Positions 23,698 through 31,196 of a DNA stretch of 64,000 bases are shown here, in pieces (position 1 is the stretch's first letter; each line of letters begins with the position of its first letter). The notes under the pieces were generated by a model, which saw only the letters and a list, made by a program, of their open reading frames with translations, had not been told where the DNA came from and did not search any database. The DNA lies in the NCBI RefSeq assembly GCF_009299795.1, contig NZ_VIGP01000001.1, positions 744,001 to 808,000 on the forward strand. The letters run 5' to 3'. The position numbers and the translations under genes were made by a program. Source of the DNA: Brachybacterium subflavum (lineage in GTDB: Bacteria; Actinomycetota; Actinomycetes; Actinomycetales; Dermabacteraceae).

Positions 23698-24483
23698 ATG
23701 AGCAGCACAGCGGAGAGCAGCAGCACGGCGACGGGGCGCGCACTGCCGCCTGTCGTCGACATGGACACCTGGCAGGCCCGGCGCGACGAACTTCTGGTGC
23801 GGGAGAAGGCGCACACCCACGAGGGCGACGCGATCGCCGCGGCGCGTCGGCGCCTGCCGATGGTCGAGGTCGACGGGGCCACGCCCGTGGTCGGGGCCGA
23901 CGGTCCGGTGCCCTTCCTCGACCTCTTCGAGGGCCGCGACCGGCTCGTCGTGTACCAGCACATGTGGCACGACGGCGCCCCGCACCAGGGGCAGTGCGAG
24001 GGCTGCACGCTCTCCGCCTGGCACCTGCAGGGCGCGACCTACCTGCACCAGAACGGCGTCTCGCTCGCGATCCTCACCGTGGGCGCATGGGACGAGGTCG
24101 CCCCGTTCACCGAGTTCATGGGCTACGACACCGTGCCCTGGTACTCGGTGCGCGAGGCGCCCGCGCCGATCGGCGGCGACATGGGGTACGTCGCGAGCTT
24201 CGTGCGCGAGGGCGACCGCGTGTTCCTCACCTATCGGACGACGGGCCGCGGCGTCGAACGGGCGAACCCCACTATGGGGCTGCTCGACATGACGGTCTGG
24301 GGACGGCGCGAGGACTGGGAGGACAGCCCCGAGGGATGGCCCGGGCAGAACCCCGCGTGCTGGAGCTGGCGCAGCGACGAGAACGGCACCCCCACCTGGG
24401 GAGAGGACAGCCGTCCCACGCCGCAGTGGACCCGCCCCGGCGCCGGGCCGGTCACGACCCTCGGACGCCGCGGCGGGCACTGA
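23698..24483 (+). CDS. DUF899 thioredoxin-like protein
   Basis: The 261-residue protein matches DUF899. It has WQARRDELLVREKAHTHEGDAIAAARRRLPMVEV at the N-terminus, LVVYQHMWHDG with CEGCTLSAWHL as the redox-like CxxC region, and GYDTVPWYSVREAP. The fold is thioredoxin-like and the members are presumed oxidoreductases. GAAGGAGG precedes the ATG. It converges with the small monooxygenase gene 13 bp away. Function is unproven. Confidence 0.85.
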   Translation: MSSTAESSSTATGRALPPVVDMDTWQARRDELLVREKAHTHEGDAIAAARRRLPMVEVDGATPVVGADGPVPFLDLFEGRDRLVVYQHMWHDGAPHQGQCEGCTLSAWHLQGATYLHQNGVSLAILTVGAWDEVAPFTEFMGYDTVPWYSVREAPAPIGGDMGYVASFVREGDRVFLTYRTTGRGVERANPTMGLLDMTVWGRREDWEDSPEGWPGQNPACWSWRSDENGTPTWGEDSRPTPQWTRPGAGPVTTLGRRGGH

Positions 24484-24496
24484 GCACAGGGCTCGA

Positions 24497-24817
24497 TCAG
24501 TCGACCTGCAGCTCGCCCATCGGGCCCCAGTCCTCCACGTCGACCTGCTGGGAGACGATCTGCGGGGTCGCGCTGAGGTACTGCGGGAAGTCGCCCTGCA
24601 TCTTCTTGAAGTGCGGGGAGTTCACGTGCGGTCCCGCGCCCTCATCGGTGAAGGCCTCGATGAGCACGTAGGTGTTCGGATCCTTCACACTGCGGGACCA
24701 CTCGAACCACTTGTTGCCCTCCTCGGCGAGGGTGGCCTCGGTGAACTCGCTCGCGATCTCGGGCCACTGATCGGCGAACTCGGGCTTCACCGGGAACTTG
24801 ACGTTGATGAGGATCAT
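24497..24817 (-). CDS. Antibiotic biosynthesis monooxygenase (ABM) domain protein
   Basis: The 106-residue protein is a dimeric alpha/beta-barrel ABM protein: MILINVKFPVKPEFADQWPEI, then GNKWFEWSRSVKDPNTYVLIEAFTDE and a C-terminal HFKKMQGDFPQYL. This pattern is close to YgiN/quinol monooxygenase-like proteins. GGAAGGA precedes the ATG. It is monocistronic, insulated upstream by the strong hairpin at 24893-24935. A role in quinone redox cycling is the usual suggestion for the family. Confidence 0.82.
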   Translation of the reverse strand: MILINVKFPVKPEFADQWPEIASEFTEATLAEEGNKWFEWSRSVKDPNTYVLIEAFTDEGAGPHVNSPHFKKMQGDFPQYLSATPQIVSQQVDVEDWGPMGELQVD

Positions 24818-24892
24818 GACGGTCCTTCCGCTCGATCGGGTGCGGGCCGGGGACGGTCCGCTCGCGTCCCAGCATGATGCCCGATCGGCCGG

Positions 24893-24935
24893 CGCGGAAC
24901 CGCGCTTCTTGCCGGATGAGAAGCGCGGTTCCGCG
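24893..24935 (-). terminator. Strong hairpin after secreted protein gene
   Basis: A perfect inverted repeat with 17 bp arms (left 24893-24909, right 24919-24935) and a 9 nt loop lies 68 nt past the stop of the secreted protein gene and before the ABM gene in the same direction. Its length marks it as a transcription terminator. Confidence 0.82.
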
Positions 24936-25003
24936 TCGGGAGGCTGAGGGCGGGGTCCTGCCGAGCAGCGGTCTGCTCCGACGGGTCCGACGCCGCCGAC
25001 CGC

Positions 25004-25729
25004 TCAGCGCTTGACGGTGCCTGAGGTCGCCCCGGTGCGGGTGGCCGTCTTGGGGTAGGTGAAGCGGTACTGCTTCTTGGCGCTCGAGGTGACCTTCACG
25101 GTCGCCTTCCCCTTCGAGAGCTTGACCTTCTTCACCGTCTTCCAGGTCTTGCCGGACTTCACCTGCAGCTTCGCGCTCGCGGGGTTGTAGGCGCGGTACT
25201 CGTCCCAGTCGAGGTTGAGGCTCGTGGCCTTGGCCGAGAGGGTCACGGTGCGGCCCTTGCGGCTGGAGCTGAGCGAGGCCTTCGACTTCGCCCGCACGTA
25301 GAAGGACTTCTTGGTGTGGTCGGTGTAGTACCTGTAGTCGGTGTACGTGCCCCACGTGTCGCGCTTGGTGTATCCCGCGTCGACGTCGGCCGGGCCCACC
25401 GTGTACTTGCCCAGGCCATCGAGCCACGGGCAGATCTGCGGACGACTGAGGGTCTTGCCGTTGGAGGACGACGCCCAACTGACGAGGTCGCGCCCGCGCG
25501 TGATGTCGACGTCGATCCGGGACTCCTTGTAGTCCTTCTGCTTCTTGGTGGTCATCGTGACGGTCACCTTGCGGCAGTAGCTCGACGTGATCACCTGGTC
25601 GGAGACCTTGTAGCTGGTGATGTCGATCGGGTGCGTGCTCGCGCTCGCCGCGGGGGCGAGGGCGACGGACGCGAGAAGTGCGATCAGGACGGCGACCACC
25701 GGCGCCATCAGTCGCTGGATTCTGGACAC
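25004..25729 (-). CDS. Secreted Lys/Tyr-rich protein of unknown function
   Basis: The 241-residue protein starts at GTG behind a GGGAGG ribosome-binding site. It has a typical Sec signal peptide (MSRIQRLMAPVVAVLIALL, then a small-residue cleavage region ending ASA at about residue 30). The mature part is mostly beta, basic and rich in Lys, Ser and Tyr, with two Cys (SYCRKVT and PQICPWL) likely bonded. Repeating Ig-like surface segments (SLSSSRKGRTVTLSAKAT and KTVKKVKLSKGKATVKVT) resemble extracellular bacterial Ig or calcium-dependent repeats. I do not recognise a specific family. It is monocistronic with a terminator. Confidence 0.72.
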   Translation of the reverse strand: MSRIQRLMAPVVAVLIALLASVALAPAASASTHPIDITSYKVSDQVITSSYCRKVTVTMTTKKQKDYKESRIDVDITRGRDLVSWASSSNGKTLSRPQICPWLDGLGKYTVGPADVDAGYTKRDTWGTYTDYRYYTDHTKKSFYVRAKSKASLSSSRKGRTVTLSAKATSLNLDWDEYRAYNPASAKLQVKSGKTWKTVKKVKLSKGKATVKVTSSAKKQYRFTYPKTATRTGATSGTVKR

Positions 25730-26105
25730 AGGACCTCCCAGGGAAACGGGCAGCAGGATAAGGGGGGTGATGCAGGTGGGGCAGGAAAAACTGCGAAGGA
25801 GGATGTCGTGCGGCGCCCGCCAGCGGACGCGGCATCCAGGGCTCCCTCCGACCCTCGATGGCAGGAAGATAACCCGAGACGGCGACATTCGAGAAGAGTC
25901 CGACCGATGTGACGTGACGCGACCCGTCGTGACCGCACGGGTCGTTCGTCGTGAGCATCGTGGGTCCGGCGCGTTCACGCTCTCCCGGCCCCTGCGGGGC
26001 GAGCTCCGGCGAGCGCTCAGGACGCAGCTCCCGGGAGGCACCGCCCGCGGGTGCGGTCGACGCTCCCGGTATGACAGTGGCGAGCGGACCTGAGAGGATG
26101 GGCTC
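25730..26105. other. Divergent intergenic region before the IclR gene
   Basis: This 376 bp gap separates the secreted protein gene and the IclR gene. It holds an inverted repeat CGACCCGT, nine bases, ACGGGTCG at 25920-25944. It also holds an AAGGAGG at 25796-25802 placed 5 nt before a GTG that opens a 34-codon frame (25808-25912). That frame is Arg-rich and unlike a known leader peptide, so I do not call it a gene. Promoters for both neighbours must lie here but no clear -35/-10 pair stands out. Confidence 0.5.
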
Positions 26106-26972
26106 GTGACGACGGTGTTCAACCAGAAGCGGGGCGATGAAGCCCCGGAAGGTCGGAGCGAAGCTCCGGACCGACTGGGCGAGGACGCCTCGCTGGACCC
26201 CCACGAGGACGCTCCCGCAGGTCAGATCCCCCGCGCGTTCGCCGTGCTCGAGGCCGTGGCGGCCGGCGGCAGCAGCACGGCACGCGCGATCGCGGATGCC
26301 ACGGGCATCCCCCTGCCCACCGTGTACCGCCTCGCCCAGGAGCTCATCCGCGCCGGCTACCTGGTGCACCTGAAGGACGAGAAGCGCTTCGCGCTCGGGT
26401 ACCAGCTGCACCGCCTCGCCGTCGGCCTCCACGAGGACCTCGGGATCCCGCGCGCCGTGCGCAACGAGGTGTGCGCGATGCACCGCGACCTCGGCATGGC
26501 CTCCTACCTCGCGATCCACCGCGGCACAGACTTCGTGGTCGTGTTCGTGGCGGACTCCCCGCAGGCCCCGCGCCTGAGCCCCATGGGCTTCGGATTCCAC
26601 GAGAGCCCCCACGCGACGGCCTTCGGCAAGGTGGGGCTCGCGGCCCTCAGCATCGAGGAGCGCGACGACTACCTCGCCGGCCGCACCCTCCTCGCGCACA
26701 CCGATCGCACCCTCACCGATCCCATGGTCCTGCGCCGACAGCTCGACGAGATCTCCGAACGCGGCGTGGCCTGGGAGCACCAGGAGTTCCAGAGCGGCAC
26801 CGACTGCCTGGCCGCGTCCTTCAAGGCCGACGACGGCATGCTCATCGGCACCGTCGCCGTCTCCGCGCCGGTCCGCGCCTACGAGGGCCGCACGCGCCAC
26901 ATCGAGGACCGCGTGCGCGCCTGCGCCTCGCGTGCGGGCCGCGCCTACCGCCTGGGCGGTCACCAGGGCTGA
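26106..26972 (+). CDS. IclR family regulator
   Basis: The 288-residue protein has an IclR winged helix at about residues 42-95 (RAFAVLEAVAAGGSSTARAIADATGIPLPTVYRLAQELIRAGYL) and the IclR effector domain. The latter includes LGMASYLAIHRGTDFVVVFVAD, FHESPHATAFGKVGLAAL and SGTDCLAASF. It starts at GTG with GAGAGG upstream. The first 40 residues are a polar extension rich in Asp, Glu and Pro, longer than usual for the family. It lies directly before the gluconate-dehydrogenase-3/GMC operon. A palindrome shared by that operon and the acetoin-reductase-type gene (27035 and 31129) is a good candidate for its binding site; this link is inferred. Confidence 0.87.
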   Translation: MTTVFNQKRGDEAPEGRSEAPDRLGEDASLDPHEDAPAGQIPRAFAVLEAVAAGGSSTARAIADATGIPLPTVYRLAQELIRAGYLVHLKDEKRFALGYQLHRLAVGLHEDLGIPRAVRNEVCAMHRDLGMASYLAIHRGTDFVVVFVADSPQAPRLSPMGFGFHESPHATAFGKVGLAALSIEERDDYLAGRTLLAHTDRTLTDPMVLRRQLDEISERGVAWEHQEFQSGTDCLAASFKADDGMLIGTVAVSAPVRAYEGRTRHIEDRVRACASRAGRAYRLGGHQG

Positions 26973-27034
26973 GGGCGGGTCCCCGCCGTCCGCCCCCGGG
27001 GATCGGGGCCCGACGCACTCGCCCGTCGGTCCCC

Positions 27035-27088
27035 GTTCTCGCCCGACGAGAACGCCCGTGGCCCGGGGTCCCGCCACCTTCCTAGTGT
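27035..27088 (+). promoter_or_regulatory. Putative IclR-site palindrome and promoter of the GMC operon
   Basis: A perfect inverted repeat GTTCTCG, five bases, CGAGAAC covers 27035-27053. A box TAGTGT at 27083-27088 gives a predicted start near 27095, so the palindrome is centred about 50 bp upstream of it, the usual position for an activator. Nearly the same sequence occurs at 31129-31147 before the SDR gene at 31009. Confidence 0.55.
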
Positions 27089-27141
27089 GTGTCTCGGATC
27101 ACCGACGATCACCGGCGACGACGCCGGAGGAAGGACACGTC

Positions 27142-27729
27142 ATGAGCACATCGGACTGCGGCGAAGCGGTCAACGACGTCGAGGGGACCGCGGAGGCCCA
27201 TCGCACGCTCGTGGCCCTCATCAAGGCCGCCTTCCCCCACCAGAAGACGGTGCCCGACTCGGCGTACGAACGGGTCGCCGACACGGTCCTCTCCCAGGCC
27301 GAGGAGAGCGCGTGGCTGCGGGCGAAGGTCGCCCAGGGCCTGGACTCCCTGCAGGGCCTCGCCGACGGGCGCTTCCACGAGCTGCCCCAGGAGCAGGCAT
27401 ACCTGATCCTGCTGCGCATCCAGCACACGACGTTCTTCGGCTTCATCCGCCAGACGGTCGTGGTGAACCTCTACGAGGACGAGGAGCTCTGGGAGGCCGT
27501 CGGCTACGAGGGACCCTCGTTCGAGAAGGGCGGGTACATCGACCGCGGCTTCGACGACCTCGACTGGCTGCCCGACCCGCGCATCGAGGAGTACGACGGC
27601 GAGCCCCTGCAGGAGGTCGTCTCCGACCTGCCGACGGCGGCGTCCACCCGCAGCACGCGCGGTGCGGCCGTCCCCGCAGGACAGAGCAAGGCGCGCTCGA
27701 CGCGCGTGGGATCCGGGAGGAAGAACTGA
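27142..27729 (+). CDS. Gluconate 2-dehydrogenase subunit 3 family protein
   Basis: The 195-residue protein matches the small subunit 3 (PF13618 type) of FAD-dependent sugar/gluconate dehydrogenases: TLVALIKAAFPHQKTVPDSAYERVADTVL, a central LPQEQAYLILLRIQHTTFFGFIRQTVVVNLYEDEELWEAVGYEGPSFEKGGY. In known complexes this subunit carries the Tat signal that exports the catalytic subunit. Here the N-terminus (MSTSDCGEAVNDVEG) has no Tat or Sec signal, so the complex is likely cytosolic. GGAGGAAGGA precedes the ATG. Its TGA overlaps the ATG of the GMC gene, so the two are coupled. The last 40 residues are a disordered basic tail. Confidence 0.83.
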   Translation: MSTSDCGEAVNDVEGTAEAHRTLVALIKAAFPHQKTVPDSAYERVADTVLSQAEESAWLRAKVAQGLDSLQGLADGRFHELPQEQAYLILLRIQHTTFFGFIRQTVVVNLYEDEELWEAVGYEGPSFEKGGYIDRGFDDLDWLPDPRIEEYDGEPLQEVVSDLPTAASTRSTRGAAVPAGQSKARSTRVGSGRKN

Positions 27730-29294
27730 TGACCAGCATCGACCACGACGCGAAGCCCGTCGTCATCGTCGGCTCCGGCGCCGGCGGCGGCACCCTCGCC
27801 TACGAGCTCACCAAGCAGGGCATCGAGTGCGTGCTCCTGGAGGCCGGACCCTACCTGCGCAACGAGGACTACATGAACCTCGAGTGGGAGGCCTTCAACC
27901 AGATGGCCTGGACCGACACCCGGACCACCTCGGGCTCCTGGCGGGTGGCGACGGACTTCCCGAACCTCCCCGCCTGGATCGTCAAGGCCGTCGGCGGCAC
28001 CACCACCCACTGGTCGGGCGCGACCCCGCGCTTCAAGGCGCACGAGTTCTCGCCCCGCAGCACCTACGGCCGCATCGACGGGGCGAACCTGCTGGACTGG
28101 CCGATCACCCTCGAGGAGCTCGAGCCGTACTACACGCGGGCCGAGGACGCGATCGGCTCCACCCACCGCGGCGGACGCAAGGCCTTGCCCGCGAACAACA
28201 ACTTTAAGGTGCTCGCGGCCGGAGCCGAGAAGCTCGGCATGAAGCACTACGCGACCGGCCCCTACGGCACCAACGCCGAGCCCTACGACGGACGTCCCGC
28301 CTCCATCCAGGACGGCTTCAACTTCCAGGGCGACAAGAACCGCTCGAAGTGGTCGACGATGGTGCGGGAGATCCCACGGGCCCTGGAGACCGGGAAGCTC
28401 GACCTGCGGCCCGACTCGCACGTCGCGCAGATCCTCCACGACCGCAGCGGACGCGTGGACGCGGTGCTCTACCTCGACTCCGAGGGCAAGCTGCACCGCC
28501 AGTGCGCCTCCGTGGTGTGCGTGGCGGGCAACTCGATCGAGACCCCGCGCCTGCTGCACATGAGCTCGTCCTCGATGTTCCCGGACGGACTCGCGAACTC
28601 CTCCGGGCAGGTGGGCCGCAACTACATGCGCCACCTCACCGGCAGCGTGTACGCGCAGTTCGACAAGCCCGTGCACATGTACCGCGGGGAGACCATGGCC
28701 GGGCTCATCGCCGATCAGTCGGTGCACAACCCTGCCCGCGGCTTCGCGGGCGGCTACTACATCGAGACCATCTCCCTGGGTCCCGCCTTCATGGCGAGCT
28801 TCGTGGAGCCGGGAGCCTGGGGCCCGGAGTTCACCTCTCTGCTGGACGGGTACGAGAACACCGCCGGATGCTGGATCGTGGGGGAGGACATGCCCCAGGA
28901 GTCCAACGCGATCACGCTGAACTCGACGGTCACCGATCAGCACGGCCTGCCGGTCGCGGACGTCCACTACGACGACCACGCCAACGACCTGGCCATGCGC
29001 GAGCACGCGTACTCCACGTCGCAGAAGCTCTACGACGCGGTGGGCGCGGTCTCCAGCCACCGCACCCCGCCCTATCCCTCGACGCACAACCTGGGCACCT
29101 GCCGCATGAGCGAGCGCCCCGAGGACGGCGTCGTGGACAAGTGGGGCAGGGCGCACGACGTGCCGAACCTGTTCATCTCCGACGGCTCGCAGTTCACGAG
29201 TGGCGCGGCGGCGAATCCGACGCTCACGATCGTCGCGCTCGCGATCCGTCAGGCCGAGTACCTCGCCGACGCCCTGAAGAAGGGCGAGGTCTGA
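27729..29294 (+). CDS. GMC family FAD oxidoreductase (sugar/alcohol dehydrogenase catalytic subunit)
   Basis: The 521-residue protein has the FAD-binding GSGAGGG at residues 15-21, VLLEAGP after beta strand 2, and GGTTTHWSGATPRF typical of gluconate/glucose dehydrogenase alpha subunits. The C-terminal catalytic segment HNLGTCRMS with FTSGAAANPTLTIVALAIRQAEYLA carries the active-site His and Asn. The partner gene is subunit 3. No signal peptide and no cytochrome c gene is present, unlike the periplasmic three-subunit enzymes. The start ATG overlaps the upstream stop. Likely role: oxidation of a sugar, polyol or aldonate, with an unidentified electron acceptor. Confidence 0.88.
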   Translation: MTSIDHDAKPVVIVGSGAGGGTLAYELTKQGIECVLLEAGPYLRNEDYMNLEWEAFNQMAWTDTRTTSGSWRVATDFPNLPAWIVKAVGGTTTHWSGATPRFKAHEFSPRSTYGRIDGANLLDWPITLEELEPYYTRAEDAIGSTHRGGRKALPANNNFKVLAAGAEKLGMKHYATGPYGTNAEPYDGRPASIQDGFNFQGDKNRSKWSTMVREIPRALETGKLDLRPDSHVAQILHDRSGRVDAVLYLDSEGKLHRQCASVVCVAGNSIETPRLLHMSSSSMFPDGLANSSGQVGRNYMRHLTGSVYAQFDKPVHMYRGETMAGLIADQSVHNPARGFAGGYYIETISLGPAFMASFVEPGAWGPEFTSLLDGYENTAGCWIVGEDMPQESNAITLNSTVTDQHGLPVADVHYDDHANDLAMREHAYSTSQKLYDAVGAVSSHRTPPYPSTHNLGTCRMSERPEDGVVDKWGRAHDVPNLFISDGSQFTSGAAANPTLTIVALAIRQAEYLADALKKGEV

Positions 29295-29342
29295 GGACAA
29301 GGACGACGGACACGTACGACGTGAGCCGCTGACCCGAGCAGT

Positions 29343-29388
29343 CGACGGGCCCGCACCCCGGGAGAGATCCCGGAGCGCGGGCCCGTCG
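29343..29388 (+). terminator. Hairpin after the GMC operon
   Basis: Outer arms CGACGGGCCCGC and GCGGGCCCGTCG (12 bp, perfect) enclose a second stem CCGGGA, GAGA, TCCCGG. It starts 49 nt past the GMC stop and also faces the convergent membrane protein gene that ends at 29429. Confidence 0.8.
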
Positions 29389-29428
29389 GCTGCTCGCCGT
29401 TCCCCGTGGCCGTTTCTCCGCGCCGAGG

Positions 29429-30058
29429 TCACCGGCCCAGCATCAGCGGGACCAGGTAGGCGAGCGAGAACGCCTCGTAGAGGGCTCCGATCACGAGCAG
29501 GACGAGCGCCGGGAGCAGGAGCACGCCGAGGGTGCGCAGGCCGCGCAGGTAGCCGTCGCGCCGACGCTCGACCCCCACGCTCGCGGGGCGCAGCCACGCC
29601 CTGCCCAGCATGAAGGCGCCCAGCATGACCAGCACGTAGGCCTGCACCTCGAGGAGCAGTGTCAGCGAGTGCGGCACGAGAGTCGTGCGCACGGTGGGGT
29701 CGACGGGAGCGAGGGATGTGCCGATGCTGAGCGCTCGCACGGCGAAGATCGCGATGCCCGCGAAGGGCACGATCAGGGAGGGCACGGAGATCGAGGCGAT
29801 GACCACCGTCCCCACGTTGATCGCGAAGATGACCAGGGCGAACAGCAGCGGTGTGGCCATCAGCGAGCTCGCGAGGGCCGTGGATCCGTTGGATTCCATG
29901 TCGGCCAGGCTCGCGGCGTTCAGCCCGGGGAAGAGCGCGCCGGCCGCCATGCCGGCGAGCACGAGGCCGTAGGCCAGGAGATTCAGCAGCAGGTAGGCGC
30001 GCCGGTTCTCGCGGATGATGCCGAGGACGGGGACGAGGGGACTGTGCAGGGACCGCAT
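29429..30058 (-). CDS. SpoIIM-like integral membrane protein
   Basis: The 209-residue protein resembles the stage II sporulation protein M superfamily. A juxtamembrane IIRENRRAYLLLNLLAYGLVLAGMAAGALFP is followed by a LADMESNGS loop. Three further hydrophobic regions include FAINVGTVVIASISVPSLIVPFAGI and GVLLLPALVLLVIGALYEAF. In non-sporulating bacteria such proteins are of unknown function. AGGAGG precedes the ATG at 30058, but the second arm of a 13 bp-arm hairpin (30070-30114) ends on that site. It is not linked to sporulation genes here. Confidence 0.75.
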   Translation of the reverse strand: MRSLHSPLVPVLGIIRENRRAYLLLNLLAYGLVLAGMAAGALFPGLNAASLADMESNGSTALASSLMATPLLFALVIFAINVGTVVIASISVPSLIVPFAGIAIFAVRALSIGTSLAPVDPTVRTTLVPHSLTLLLEVQAYVLVMLGAFMLGRAWLRPASVGVERRRDGYLRGLRTLGVLLLPALVLLVIGALYEAFSLAYLVPLMLGR

Positions 30059-30069
30059 GGTGCGTCCTC

Positions 30070-30114
30070 CTGGGGTGAGGGGGGCCGGTTTCCGGCTCTG
30101 TCCCCTCACCCCAG
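30070..30114 (-). terminator. 13 bp-arm hairpin between SDR and SpoIIM-like genes
   Basis: Perfect arms (CTGGGGTGAGGGG at 30070-30082 and CCCCTCACCCCAG at 30102-30114) enclose 19 nt. It lies 56 nt past the stop of the SDR gene and could terminate it. In the leftward transcript its 3-prime arm touches the AGGAGG of the SpoIIM-like gene, so it might instead control translation of that gene. Confidence 0.65.
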
Positions 30115-30169
30115 ACCGTGTGGTCACCACAGGGTCAAGCTTGGCCCTGCGGCCGAGGGCGCGCGTCCC

Positions 30170-31009
30170 TCAGCTGAACTGGATGCCGCCGTCGACGAGG
30201 ATCGTCTGGCCGGTGACGTAGTCCGAGTCCTCACCGGAGAGGTAGGAGACCAGGCGCGCGATGTCATCGGGTTCCGAGACGCGGCCCAGATGGATGGACT
30301 CCGCGTTCTCCGCGAGCGCCTCGCCGCGCTGCTGCCCGTTCTTCGCCGCGAGCTTCTCGTCGATGAGGTCCCACATGGCGGTGCCCACGATGCCGGGCCC
30401 GTAGGCGTTCACGGTGATGCCGTGCTCGGCCCACTCCATGGCCGCCGCCTGGGTGAGGCCGCGCACGGCCCACTTGGTCAGCGAGTAGGGACCGAGGAAG
30501 GCGAAGGGACGGAAGGCCACGATCGAGGCGGCGCCGATGATCTTGCCGCCGTGGCCCTGGGCGACCATCTGCTTCGCGGCCTGGCGGTAGGAGTTGAACA
30601 CTCCCGTGATGTTCACGTCGAGGATCTTCTGGAAGTCCGCGGCGTCGTAGTCCAGCAGCTCCTTGACCTGCGCGATGCCCGCGTTGGCGACGAACACGTC
30701 GAGGTGTCCGCCGGCGGAGACCGCGGTCTGCACGAGCGCGGCCACCGAGTCCTCGTCGCTGACGTCCACGGTGGTGCCGGTCGCGGTGCCGCCGGCCTCG
30801 GTGATCGAGGCGACGGTCGCGTCGATGCCCTCCTGCATGCTCGGCAGGTCGGCGACGACGACGTGCAGGCCGTCGCGCCCGAGGCGCTGCGCGATGCCCT
30901 CGCCGATGCCGCGGGCCGAGCCGGTCACGACCGCGACCTTCCGCCCCTCCGGGGCCTTCGCGCGGGCCTTCTCCACGGTCGAGAGTTCCTGGGATCCGGT
31001 GCTGCTCAT
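30170..31009 (-). CDS. SDR, acetoin/diacetyl reductase (2,3-butanediol dehydrogenase) type
   Basis: The 279-residue classical SDR has TGSARGIGEGIAQRL at about residues 30-44, NAGIAQVKELLD, catalytic Ser in GAASIVAFRPF, YSLTKWAVRG with Tyr and Lys, and YGPGIVGTAMWDLID. The last block and the overall pattern fit BudC-like acetoin reductases that interconvert diacetyl, acetoin and 2,3-butanediol. The N-terminal 22 residues are an extra polar extension. GAGGAGACGCC precedes the ATG. A palindrome 120 bp upstream matches that of the GMC operon, suggesting shared IclR control. Confidence 0.83.
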   Translation of the reverse strand: MSSTGSQELSTVEKARAKAPEGRKVAVVTGSARGIGEGIAQRLGRDGLHVVVADLPSMQEGIDATVASITEAGGTATGTTVDVSDEDSVAALVQTAVSAGGHLDVFVANAGIAQVKELLDYDAADFQKILDVNITGVFNSYRQAAKQMVAQGHGGKIIGAASIVAFRPFAFLGPYSLTKWAVRGLTQAAAMEWAEHGITVNAYGPGIVGTAMWDLIDEKLAAKNGQQRGEALAENAESIHLGRVSEPDDIARLVSYLSGEDSDYVTGQTILVDGGIQFS

Positions 31010-31128
31010 GGCGTCTCCTCATCGAGTCGTTCTGCTCATCGAACTGATTGCGCGAGCGGTGCTCGCGGTGGCCTGCCAGCAGGTCGCACCCTCAGCAGAG
31101 CAAGGGGCCGGGCCGACGGGCAACGCGG

Positions 31129-31147
31129 GTTCTCGTCCAGCGAGAAG
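31129..31147 (-). promoter_or_regulatory. Palindrome upstream of acetoin-reductase-type SDR, shared with GMC operon
   Basis: GTTCTCG, five bases, CGAGAAG is an inverted repeat over six of seven positions. It matches the perfect copy at 27035-27053 apart from the spacer and last base. It is centred about 130 bp before the SDR start. No other intergenic copy was noticed. Confidence 0.5.
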
Positions 31148-31196
31148 CTGCCGGCGCTCCCGCTCGAACGGCACGCCGCCGAGCCCTGTGGGCAGA

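Noticed and set aside
25808-25912. 34-codon frame with a perfect AAGGAGG 5 nt before GTG upstream of IclR
   Set aside because: The peptide is an Arg/Pro-rich string without hydrophobic or regulatory features; one chance Shine-Dalgarno match is not enough. Ribosome profiling would settle it.
26150-26175. Small hairpin (CGGAGC, GAA, GCTCCG) at the start of the IclR gene
   Set aside because: It lies inside the coding region and its short stem is expected by chance in this base composition.
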